Part shown: positions 41,446 to 49,006 of the stretch, one piece after another | Layout: each line of letters opens with the position of its first letter | Position numbering within the stretch: the stretch's first letter is position 1 | NCBI GenBank assembly: GCA_030693515.1 | Contig: JAUYAK010000022.1 | Coordinates: forward strand, 1-64,000 | Direction: 5' to 3' | Length of the DNA: 64,000 bases | DNA from: Opitutaceae bacterium | GTDB taxonomy: Bacteria; Verrucomicrobiota; Verrucomicrobiia; Opitutales; Opitutaceae | The notes under the pieces: model-generated | Seen by the model: the letters and a program-made list of their open reading frames with translations, nothing else | What the model was told of the DNA's origin: nothing | Database searches by the model: none | Made by a program: the position numbers and the translations under genes

Positions 41446-42564
41446 TTATTGAGATCCGGCTTCCGCCGCCACCGCGAGCTGGCCGCAGCCGGCGGCGATG
41501 TCGATGCCGCGGCGCTGGCGCACGGTGCTGGGCAGTTTGAATTCGTCGGCGAGGATTTTTTGGAAACGCTTCGCGGCCTCGTTGTGCGTGGGCGCGCCGT
41601 CGTAGCCGGTGGTGGGATTGAGCGGGATAAGGTTCACTTGAGCGGGCAGGCTGCGGAGCAGTTCGCCGACGGCGCGGGCGTGGGCGGGCGAATCGTTTTT
41701 CCCCTCGATGAGCGTCCACTCGTCGAAGATGCGGCGGCCGGTCGCCTCGCTGTAGGTGCGACAGGCGGCCATGAGTTCGTCGAGCGGCCATTTTTTCGCG
41801 GCAGGCACGAGCGCGGCGCGCTCCGCCTGGGTGGCGGCATGCAGCGAGACGGCGAGATGCAGCGGGCGCATTTCCTGCGCGAGCCGCAGGATACCCGGCA
41901 CGACGCCGACGGTGCTGAGCGTGATCCGTTCGGCGGCGATCGCGAGGCCGGCCTCGTCGCGCAAGATGTCGATCGCGTGCATCACGGCGTCGTAGTTGTG
42001 CAGCGGTTCGCCCATGCCCATGAGCACGATGTTGCGGAGGCGAGCACAAGGGTAGGGCGAGGCGTCCTCGCCGAGCCGCGGCTCACCGGGGACGGTTCGC
42101 CCTACCCGTAGCGCGCGCGCGACATGGACGGCCTGCGCGACGATTTCTCCCGGCGTGAGGTGGCGGGTGTAGCCCATCTGGCCGGTCGCGCAAAAGACGC
42201 AGCCCATCGCACAGCCGACCTGCGAGCTGATGCACGCCGTCACGCGGCCGGTGAAACGCATCAGCACCGTCTCGATGCGTTCACCGTCGGCGAGCGTGAG
42301 AAGATACTTGCGCGTGAAGCCATCGCTCGAATCCGTCTCCAGCGCGGTCGGCAGGTGGCCGAGCGAGGCTTCAGCACGGAGCCGCGCCCGGACTTTCTCC
42401 GGCAGATCGGGCATCGCCTCGGCGGAAAACGAATCGGCGAGCGCGAGGTAGAGATAGTTCCACAACCGCGCCGCGTGCACCGGCGAAAAACCCCAGCGCA
42501 CAAACTGCGCGCTCAGCTCGGGACGCGTGAGATCGTAGAGGTTGATCGGTGCGGCTGTTTTCAT
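41446..42564 (-). CDS. rlmN: 23S rRNA (A2503-C2)/tRNA (A37-C2) methyltransferase RlmN, with palindromic insertion
   Basis: Radical-SAM methyltransferase, 372 residues. The cluster cysteines are C118-x3-C122-x2-C125 (GCAMGCVFCATG), the SAM-contact segment is LMGMGEPLHNYD, and the second catalytic cysteine Cys360 is in AAGCGQLAV. Residues about 153-172 (GRTVPGEPRLGEDASPYPC) lie where family members have a short linker, and are encoded by a 58-bp element with terminal inverted repeats (42050-42107). The insertion preserves the frame, so the enzyme may still work. Confidence 0.95.
   Translation of the reverse strand: MKTAAPINLYDLTRPELSAQFVRWGFSPVHAARLWNYLYLALADSFSAEAMPDLPEKVRARLRAEASLGHLPTALETDSSDGFTRKYLLTLADGERIETVLMRFTGRVTACISSQVGCAMGCVFCATGQMGYTRHLTPGEIVAQAVHVARALRVGRTVPGEPRLGEDASPYPCARLRNIVLMGMGEPLHNYDAVMHAIDILRDEAGLAIAAERITLSTVGVVPGILRLAQEMRPLHLAVSLHAATQAERAALVPAAKKWPLDELMAACRTYSEATGRRIFDEWTLIEGKNDSPAHARAVGELLRSLPAQVNLIPLNPTTGYDGAPTHNEAAKRFQKILADEFKLPSTVRQRRGIDIAAGCGQLAVAAEAGSQ
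42050..42107. repeat. 58-bp palindromic element inserted in rlmN
   Basis: Perfect 11-bp terminal inverted repeats GGGTAGGGCGA (42050-42060) and TCGCCCTACCC (42097-42107) enclose a core that contains the 12-bp palindrome GAGCCGCGGCTC. Size and structure resemble REP/MITE-like protein-coding palindromes that insert in frame. No second copy was noticed in the window. Confidence 0.7.
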
Positions 42565-42572
42565 GGACGTGG

Positions 42573-42609
42573 AAATAAAAACGCCGCCCGGCGGAAACGC
42601 GAGCGGCGT
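42573..42609 (-). terminator. Rho-independent terminator after the GH88 gene
   Basis: On the minus strand ACGCCGC and GCGGCGT form a 7-bp stem followed by TTTTATTT. It lies 26 bp after the GH88 stop codon and just before the rlmN start. Confidence 0.8.
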
Positions 42610-42634
42610 GGAGGGCGCGGACGAAGAGCGCGGC

Positions 42635-44047
42635 TCAGAAGAACGTGTAGTATTTCCCCTCGGCGAGGCGCGAGATGAGGAGGGCGAGTTCGACGGCGTG
42701 GTAGTCGCCCCACATGCAGGCTTCGCCGCAGGGGACCTTCTGGCCCTTGGGCACGTGGTCCCAGCCGTTGGGGCGGTGATAGACGCTGTGCAGCAGGAGG
42801 CCCTGGTGCTTCTTGTCGGCGGAGAGATAGGGTTCGTCGAAGAGCGTGTCGGTGATGGTGAGGCCCGCTTGGAAATATTTTTTGCCGGCGACCTTCTCGC
42901 CCTTGGCGGTGAGGTAGGTGCCGAGGCGGAGGAAACCCTGCGCGGCGATCGCGGCAGCGGAGCTGTCCACGGGTTCGTGGGCGTTGAAGGGATCGGCGTT
43001 CTTTTTCGTATAGTCGCCGAGCTTGTGGCTGTTGAGCGCCATCGAATCCCAGTAGGGCACGCCGTCCTTCGCGGAGTAGCCGTCGATGTAGTAGTCGCTC
43101 GTGGCGCGGGCGGTCTCCAAAAACAAATCCGTCACGGCGCGGCGGCCGCCGACGGCGTCGAGGTCGGAGCCTTTCACGGTATCGAGAAACTCGAGCTGCT
43201 CGGCGTAGCCGGCGATGATCCAGGCGGCGCCGCGCGTCCACGTCGTGAAGGGCGAGTAGCCCTGCTGCGAGCTGGGGCAGCGGAACTGGCCGTCGTTGCG
43301 GTTGAACACGCTCTCGTGCGCCACGCGGCCGCGCACATCGTAGCTGTCGCGGCCGGTGCCGAAGAAGACGTTGAAGCGCGCGGTCGTGGCGGCGTGCTCG
43401 ATGGCGCGGTGCAGCAGGTTGATCGGTTTGTCGCCCTCGCCCATCAGCACGTGACCAAGCTGGTGCGCCACGACGAGCGAGCGCATCGAGCGGATGGTGT
43501 CGGCAAAGAGCGACTGCGGGCCGTTGAAGGAATAGACGTAGCCGCTGGGTGCGACGCCCGCGCCGCGGCCGGTGGGCGACCACGGCTGCTTGTAAGCGGT
43601 GGGCACGTGGCGCGCCGCCTGCACGGCGCCGGAGGTCTTCAGTGCGATCTCGGTGTAGTCGAGCTCGCCTTGGTCCTTGGCGATTTTGCCCTCAAGAATG
43701 AGGCGGCGGAGGTTGCCGTAGGTGGAGACGTTGTTGAAGCCGTGGTCATGCACGCCGACGTGCGAGACATGCGAGGCCATGTATTTCACGGTCTTCTCGC
43801 GGCCGAGCTTGAGCATCGCGGTGTCGCCCGTGGCGTCGAAGTGCAGGAACGCCATGCCGAATTGAAAACCCTGCGTCCACTCGGTCCAGCCGCGCGAGGT
43901 GTATTTCCCTTTCCAAGTGAAGACGGGCGTGCCCTTGGACGGATCCCACGCGGCGTCGATGGCGCGGATCTTCTGGCCGGCGAGGTCGAACACACGGGCG
44001 GTCTTTTTGCGCAGCTTCTGCGGGGTGAGGGTGGCGTTGATTTTCAT
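42635..44047 (-). CDS. Glycoside hydrolase family 88/105-type unsaturated uronyl hydrolase
   Basis: 470 residues from the ATG at 44047. It cleaves unsaturated glucuronyl or galacturonyl residues from oligosaccharides made by polysaccharide lyases. Family wording: TEWTQGFQFGMAFLHFDATGD, HDHGFNNVSTYGNLRR with a likely catalytic Asp, FTTWTRGAAWIIAGYAE, VPYWDSMA, DSSAAAIAAQGFLRLG and WGDYHAVELAL. No obvious signal peptide. It suggests use of glycosaminoglycan, ulvan or pectin-like polymers. It is monocistronic with its own terminator. Confidence 0.9.
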   Translation of the reverse strand: MKINATLTPQKLRKKTARVFDLAGQKIRAIDAAWDPSKGTPVFTWKGKYTSRGWTEWTQGFQFGMAFLHFDATGDTAMLKLGREKTVKYMASHVSHVGVHDHGFNNVSTYGNLRRLILEGKIAKDQGELDYTEIALKTSGAVQAARHVPTAYKQPWSPTGRGAGVAPSGYVYSFNGPQSLFADTIRSMRSLVVAHQLGHVLMGEGDKPINLLHRAIEHAATTARFNVFFGTGRDSYDVRGRVAHESVFNRNDGQFRCPSSQQGYSPFTTWTRGAAWIIAGYAEQLEFLDTVKGSDLDAVGGRRAVTDLFLETARATSDYYIDGYSAKDGVPYWDSMALNSHKLGDYTKKNADPFNAHEPVDSSAAAIAAQGFLRLGTYLTAKGEKVAGKKYFQAGLTITDTLFDEPYLSADKKHQGLLLHSVYHRPNGWDHVPKGQKVPCGEACMWGDYHAVELALLISRLAEGKYYTFF

Positions 44048-44094
44048 GCGTGGGAAAAAGGCGGATGGGATTGCATGACCCAAGGACGGGAGGA

Positions 44095-44130
44095 TGAAAA
44101 GAAAAAGGCCGCGCGAGGATCGCGCGGCCT
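44095..44130 (-). terminator. Strong rho-independent terminator of the EF-hand gene
   Basis: On the minus strand a perfect 11-bp stem AGGCCGCGCGA/TCGCGCGGCCT with a 3-nt loop (44106-44130) is followed by TTTTCTTTTC. It is 30 bp after the stop codon at 44160. Confidence 0.9.
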
Positions 44131-44159
44131 GGGGGAGGGGGCGGGCAGGGCCGGCGGAA

Positions 44160-46370
44160 TTATTGGGCGGAGGCCCAGGGCTTCCAATTCCAGCCGCTCT
44201 TCCAGTTTTGGCCGGCGGGCGCCTGCGGGTTGTAGCGGGCCCAGGCGAGATAGCCGAGGACCAGCACGACGATGAGCGTGATGATCCTCCGGCGGCGGGC
44301 GACGGCGGCCTTGTCCTCGTAGGGATCCTCGAGGGAGCGGATGGCGCCGGGGGGCAGGACGGCGCGCGCGGTGAGCGCGGTGCCGAAGGGGATGTTGATC
44401 TTCACGCGGCCGTTGATGGCCCAGCCGTTGGCGTCGAGGATCGGTCCGATGTTGCGCTGGCGGAGCTTGAGGAACGCGATGATCACCGCGGGCAGCGAGA
44501 TGGCGAGGATGAGGCCGATGAAGATGAGCGGGAACTGCCACCATGCCATGGTCACGAGTTTCGCGCCGACGGTGGCGAGCGCCCCACCGATGGCGCCGAC
44601 GGCGACACCCAAGGCGGCGACCACGCCCACATCCAGTTTCTTCGGCAGCTCGGGGGCCGTGGGCTGGGTGTTGGCAATGGCCTGTTTGGTGGCGGCGTTG
44701 GCGGCGGCATCGACCGTCTTGTCCGCGATTTTGCCGAGCCGGTCATTGGACGCAGCGTCGGCGGCGGCGGCGCGCTTCGCCGCCATTTGATCGATCATGC
44801 GGATGAATTTTTTGTAGGGCGACCAGAAGGCCTGCCGCAGGCTGATGGGGCTTTCGACGAGACTGGTGATGACGGCGTCCCAGTCGCGGCCCTTGCGGTC
44901 GTAGAAGACGCCATGGCGGCCGACGAAGAGGTAGTCGCCGTCGCCTTGGGTGAAGCAGCAGGCGACGGTCATCGCGGCGCCACCGGCGCGGGTGCAGTTG
45001 ACGTAGGCGATGTAGGCCTTGCTCATCGCGGCGAGCGGCTGCGGGGCATCGACGCGGATGCAGAGATCGCAGGAACGGCTGTCGAGGTAGAGCGTGCCGG
45101 CTTGGAAGGTGGCCCCGCCGTTTTTGCGGGCGTAGAAATCCGCGAAGTTGACGAAGTTGTGGAGCAGGGTGCGGAGGTCGCGCGTGCAGCGCAGGAGCTT
45201 CTCAAGGTTGCCGATGGCTGCGGCCTCGGGGGCGAGGGCGGCATCCTGCGCGACGAGGGCCGTGAGGGTTTCCTTGCCCTGGCCGGCGAGGATGGCCTTC
45301 ACGCGATCGAGGCCGAGGGCCTCGACGGAGCCGCCGGCTTTGCCGGTGGTCCAGGCCTCGTAGGCGGCGAGTTTGCCGTTGAGGTCGGACCACTCGCTGG
45401 CGGTGAGCGAGATCTTGCCGGCGCCGTAGGTGGGAGTGACGGCGGCGGCATGCAGCGCGGCGATGGCGTCGGCCCAGGCGGGATTGACGCCGTCGGACAG
45501 CGGGAGCGCCCGGCCGGGCTCGATGCGGGCGAGCGGGAACTGCGCGATCTCGGCCGAGGCGGTGGCGAGGTCCTTGGCGGAGAGGGCCACGAAGTCGGCT
45601 TCGGCGCGGTTGACGGCGGCGGTGGCGCGGGCGTCGAAGGCGGCGAGGCGGCAGCGGGCGAAGAAATCCTCGACCTTGGCCCGCACGGCTTTCACGGCGG
45701 TGAGCGCGGCGGCGGACTTGTCGCCGAGAGGGGCGCCGTTGGCGGCAGCCCAGGTGGCGTAGGCGGTGCAGTCGGCGAAGAAGTCGTCGATGTGTTTCTG
45801 GTTCACGCCGGGCACACCGCTGCGATCGGGGGCCGAGCGCTTGGTGGCCATGATGTCCGCGACGAGCTGGGCGGCGGCCGCGTCGCCGGCGGAGGCGGCG
45901 GTGATGACGCCGTCGCCGTTGAACTTGGTGCCGGCGAAAATTTTCGCGGTGTCGGAGACGTCGGCGAGTGAGATGGCGTCGGATTTCTTCCCGAGGTTGG
46001 AGAGGATGCGCGTGGCGGAGGCGAGGACGGCTTTGCCCTCGGGCGTGGCCTCGTTGAGCGCGGCGAGCGGCAGGGTGTCGGTCTCCTTGAGGAGATCGCC
46101 GGCGTCCTTCAGGTGGGCGGCGGCCCACTTGATGATGGCGAGCAACTCAGGCACACGGATGCGGCCGTCGCCATCGGTGTCGATGAGGGCGAGGGTTTTT
46201 TCATCGAGTTCGAGGCCCTTGACCGGGCAGCTCAGGGCGACCCAGAGCTTTTGGTCGAGCTGCTCAAGCGCGAGGAGATCGGCACCGGTCGCGAGGGTGA
46301 CTTGGTCGAGGCCGCCGGTGCGAAAAAATTTCCACGTGTGGCGGGAGGAGGCAGCGGGAGCGGAGGGCAT
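44160..46370 (-). CDS. Large EF-hand-containing membrane protein of unknown function
   Basis: 736 residues from the ATG at 46370. One canonical EF-hand loop DTDGDGRIRVPE is at 64-75. A degenerate one (FNGDGVITAAS) follows near 150-160. The middle is Ala-rich and helical, then comes a central domain with CTRDLRTLLHNFVNFADFY, DSRSCDLCIRVD and VACCFTQGDGDYLFVGRHG. Membrane segments lie near the C-terminus (GVVAALGVAVGAIGGALATV; WWQFPLIFIGLILAISLPA) and at the end (IITLIVVLVLGYLAW). Before the last helix, DANGWAINGRVKINIPFGT suggests a small soluble domain. I do not know a characterised homologue; calcium sensing at the membrane is an inference from the EF-hand. Confidence 0.75.
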   Translation of the reverse strand: MPSAPAASSRHTWKFFRTGGLDQVTLATGADLLALEQLDQKLWVALSCPVKGLELDEKTLALIDTDGDGRIRVPELLAIIKWAAAHLKDAGDLLKETDTLPLAALNEATPEGKAVLASATRILSNLGKKSDAISLADVSDTAKIFAGTKFNGDGVITAASAGDAAAAQLVADIMATKRSAPDRSGVPGVNQKHIDDFFADCTAYATWAAANGAPLGDKSAAALTAVKAVRAKVEDFFARCRLAAFDARATAAVNRAEADFVALSAKDLATASAEIAQFPLARIEPGRALPLSDGVNPAWADAIAALHAAAVTPTYGAGKISLTASEWSDLNGKLAAYEAWTTGKAGGSVEALGLDRVKAILAGQGKETLTALVAQDAALAPEAAAIGNLEKLLRCTRDLRTLLHNFVNFADFYARKNGGATFQAGTLYLDSRSCDLCIRVDAPQPLAAMSKAYIAYVNCTRAGGAAMTVACCFTQGDGDYLFVGRHGVFYDRKGRDWDAVITSLVESPISLRQAFWSPYKKFIRMIDQMAAKRAAAADAASNDRLGKIADKTVDAAANAATKQAIANTQPTAPELPKKLDVGVVAALGVAVGAIGGALATVGAKLVTMAWWQFPLIFIGLILAISLPAVIIAFLKLRQRNIGPILDANGWAINGRVKINIPFGTALTARAVLPPGAIRSLEDPYEDKAAVARRRRIITLIVVLVLGYLAWARYNPQAPAGQNWKSGWNWKPWASAQ

Positions 46371-46460
46371 GGTTGAGGATGGCTGGATTCGGGACGATGG
46401 GAACCCCGCTGCCACAGGCAACGCCGGAACACCGTGGAACATCAGTCGGCGCAGCGCGCC

Positions 46461-48722
46461 TCAGGGCACTTCGAAGACCTCGACGAGAGCGATGCCGGTG
46501 GTGCCGCCGACGCCGGAGACTTGGGCGGAGTAGGCGGCGGGGGTGAGGGTGACGAGGAGCGCGGCGTCGGCGGAGGAGACCGGGAGAGAGAAGGCGCCGG
46601 CCTGGACGAAGGTGTTGGCGAGGGTGGGGGAACCGCCCCAGCCGGCATTGGCGGCGACGAGGGTATCGACGTTGTTGACGACGGTGCGCAGTTCGAGGCG
46701 GGGGTTGGCGAGGGTGCCGGTGACGCCAAACTGATTGAGGCCGGGGCCGATGCCGCGAATGAGGAGGGTCTTGGGGACGTTGCCGGAGAGGACAAAGCCC
46801 GCGATGAGGGCCTGGGCGCCGGTGCCGGCGACGGTGCGGGCGGAGAGGTTGATGAAGCGGGAGGAGCTCGCGGCCGAATCGGAGTCGTAGGCCTCAATGA
46901 GGGCGACCCCGGTGGCACCCGCCGCCGAGACGACCTGGGCGGAGTAGTTGCCCGGGGCCAGGGTGGAGAGCAGCGCGGCGTCGCGTGCGGTGGCGCCGAG
47001 GGGAAAGGCGCCGACCGCGGCAAAGGCGTTGTTCAGTTGGATCGTGTTACCCCAGCCGGAGTTGGTGGCGAGCTGGACGCTGGTGGCGTTGAAGAGCGAG
47101 AGCTGCGGATCAGCCAGCACGCCGGGCACGCCAAAGACACCGAGGGTCGGGCCGATGCCGCGGACGAGCACTTGTTTCGAGCCCGCGCCGCCGATGACGA
47201 AGCCGGCGATGAGCGCCTGCGCGCCGGTGCCGGCATTCGTCCGCACGGAGAGATTGATTAGCCGGCCCGGATTCGGCGTCGCGACGAGCAGCACCGCGCC
47301 GTCGCTCGTCACGCTGTCGGTCGCGTTGGAGGCCACGACGGTGTAGGTGGCGTTGGCGGCCGTCGTGAGGTTGTTGAGCGTGTAGGCGGCGGCGGTGGCG
47401 CCGGCGATGTTGGTGGTGTTGCGGCGCCATTGGTAGGCCGTTGCACCGGGCGCCGTGACGCTGAACGTGACGCTGCCGCCCGCGGCCAGTGTCTGGCTGC
47501 GCGGTTGCTCGGTGATTTCCAAGCCCGGGGCCTCGACCACGCGGATGATGGTGCGTTCGGTCGTGGCGTAGAGGGCACCGTCGAGCCCTTGGATCAGGCC
47601 GCCGACATATGGGGCGCGGGCGACTGAGAAATTGGCGAGGACCCGATAGCCGCTGCCATCGGTGCGGACCTTGTAGATCACGCCGAAATTGCTCGTCCCG
47701 CCGACATTGGTCCGGCCATAGAGCGAGCCATCTCGGCCCTGGAAAAAGGCCCCGGTCGGTTCACGGGCTGCAGTGGTGGGCGAGAAAGGGAAGGAATGAA
47801 CGAGCTGAAAAGCAGAGCCATCAGGCAAGAGGCGGTAGATGGCGCCGCCTCCGCCTGCTCCGCCACCGGAGCGCACCGTGCCGTAGAGATAGCCGTCGAG
47901 CGCGTGAACGAGTGGCGACTGCAGATCCTGCATGGAGACGGGCGTGGACAGATTGCCGAAGGCCTTCAACACGGCGAAATCAGTGCCATCGGTCCGCAGC
48001 CTGAAGACCGTGCCACCGGTGCTTCCGCCGGCGGCCGGTCCGCCTTGCGCGGTGCCGTAAAGCAGGCCATCGCGGCCGATGATGAGGCTGAGGGGGCCGC
48101 TGCCCGTGGCGCTGCCGATGCCACCGGCGAAGGAAAAGATGATGCGATAGCCAGAGCCGTCGGGCGCGACGCGGTAGATGACCCCCGCGCGATCCGCGAT
48201 GGTGGTGCCCGTGGCGGTGCCGGTGGTGGCACAGCCGTAGAGAAAGCCGTCGTCCGCGTGCACGAGGCCGCCTTTCGGCGCACCGGCATCGAGCACGAGG
48301 TTGGGACCTCCGGCGGTAAAGGAGCGCACGAGGCCGAAGCCCGTGCCATCGGCGCCGATCCGGTAAAGTGTCCCGTAGCTGGCGGCGCCGCCAAACTCGG
48401 AGGTGCCGTAGAACACCCCGTCGCGTCCGAGCAGGAAGGTGTGGGCGGGCACAGCCGGGGCAGCGGCTCCGGTGGCGAAGGAATGCACCACCTGGAAGCC
48501 GGTGCCGTCGGGCTGGAGCTTGAAGACCGTGCCGTTGTTGTTGGCGCCGCCTTGGTCGGTGACGCCGTAGATCGTGCCATCGGCGAGCTGCACCAAATTG
48601 GTGCTGGGCCTCCCGCTGGCCAAGGTTTGAAGCGTGGTGATCGTCTGCGCGAACGCCGCCGGGAGCAAAACGAGTCCGGCGGTGAGCAGTGCGCAGATGC
48701 GGATGGATTTGATCGTCATCAT
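46461..48722 (-). CDS. Secreted GloVer-repeat protein with Ig-like and paired C-terminal modules
   Basis: 753 residues from the ATG at 48722 (48719 also possible). Signal peptide IRICALLTAGLVLLPAAFAQ. About eight GloVer (Gloeo/Verruco) repeats follow, each like GTVFKLQPDGTGFQVVHSF with DGTIYGVTDQGG or DGVFYGTSEFGG; these form a predicted beta-propeller. Next is one Ig-like domain (EQPRSQTLAAGGSVTFSV, QWRRNTTNIAG), then two copies of a ~132-residue C-terminal module starting RLINLSVRTNAGTGAQALIA and RFINLSARTVAGTGAQALIA (roughly 488-753). Probably cell-surface or extracellular. The same module pair ends two other proteins in the window. Confidence 0.85.
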   Translation of the reverse strand: MMTIKSIRICALLTAGLVLLPAAFAQTITTLQTLASGRPSTNLVQLADGTIYGVTDQGGANNNGTVFKLQPDGTGFQVVHSFATGAAAPAVPAHTFLLGRDGVFYGTSEFGGAASYGTLYRIGADGTGFGLVRSFTAGGPNLVLDAGAPKGGLVHADDGFLYGCATTGTATGTTIADRAGVIYRVAPDGSGYRIIFSFAGGIGSATGSGPLSLIIGRDGLLYGTAQGGPAAGGSTGGTVFRLRTDGTDFAVLKAFGNLSTPVSMQDLQSPLVHALDGYLYGTVRSGGGAGGGGAIYRLLPDGSAFQLVHSFPFSPTTAAREPTGAFFQGRDGSLYGRTNVGGTSNFGVIYKVRTDGSGYRVLANFSVARAPYVGGLIQGLDGALYATTERTIIRVVEAPGLEITEQPRSQTLAAGGSVTFSVTAPGATAYQWRRNTTNIAGATAAAYTLNNLTTAANATYTVVASNATDSVTSDGAVLLVATPNPGRLINLSVRTNAGTGAQALIAGFVIGGAGSKQVLVRGIGPTLGVFGVPGVLADPQLSLFNATSVQLATNSGWGNTIQLNNAFAAVGAFPLGATARDAALLSTLAPGNYSAQVVSAAGATGVALIEAYDSDSAASSSRFINLSARTVAGTGAQALIAGFVLSGNVPKTLLIRGIGPGLNQFGVTGTLANPRLELRTVVNNVDTLVAANAGWGGSPTLANTFVQAGAFSLPVSSADAALLVTLTPAAYSAQVSGVGGTTGIALVEVFEVP

Positions 48723-48817
48723 GATAAAGTGCGTGCGGGGTGCCCCCATTGCGCCGGCGCAATGCGGGCGTGGCAAGCGAACGCATCCCGAAAACGACAG
48801 CGGGACCGGAAATTTTT

Positions 48818-48970
48818 CTACAAGGTCAGCGTCAGCACGCACTCCAGGTGCCGCGTCTGCGGGAAGAGATCGAACGGCTGCGCGGCCGTGAGCGTGTAGC
48901 CGGCGGCGAGGAAACTTTTCAGGTCGCGCATCTGCGTCGCCGGATCGCACGAGACATAGACGACCGTGCG
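48818..48970 (-). pseudogene. Duplicated 3' fragment of the rlmD-like gene
   Basis: 48827-48970 match 53052-53195 with about 5 differences in 144 bases (roughly 96% identity). The fragment retains the frame (TVVYVSCDPATQMRDL to HLECVLTL) and ends at its own TAG (48818-48820), but has no gene body. Homology stops sharply at GACCGTGCG. It lies on the far side of the Ig-repeat gene from the intact copy, so the two form ~144-bp direct repeats around a ~4.1-kb segment. Confidence 0.88.
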
Positions 48971-49006
48971 GGTGCAACGCAGGACATACCTCACCGTATC
49001 ACCCGA

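Noticed and set aside
46325..46345. CCACGTG core resembling parS, near 46330, and another near 25380
   Set aside because: Flanking bases do not form the 16-bp palindrome; only 16538-16553 does.
48722..48977. 85-codon N-terminal extension of the GloVer protein
   Set aside because: It reads through the duplicated rlmD fragment in another frame; the signal peptide begins at 48722/48719.
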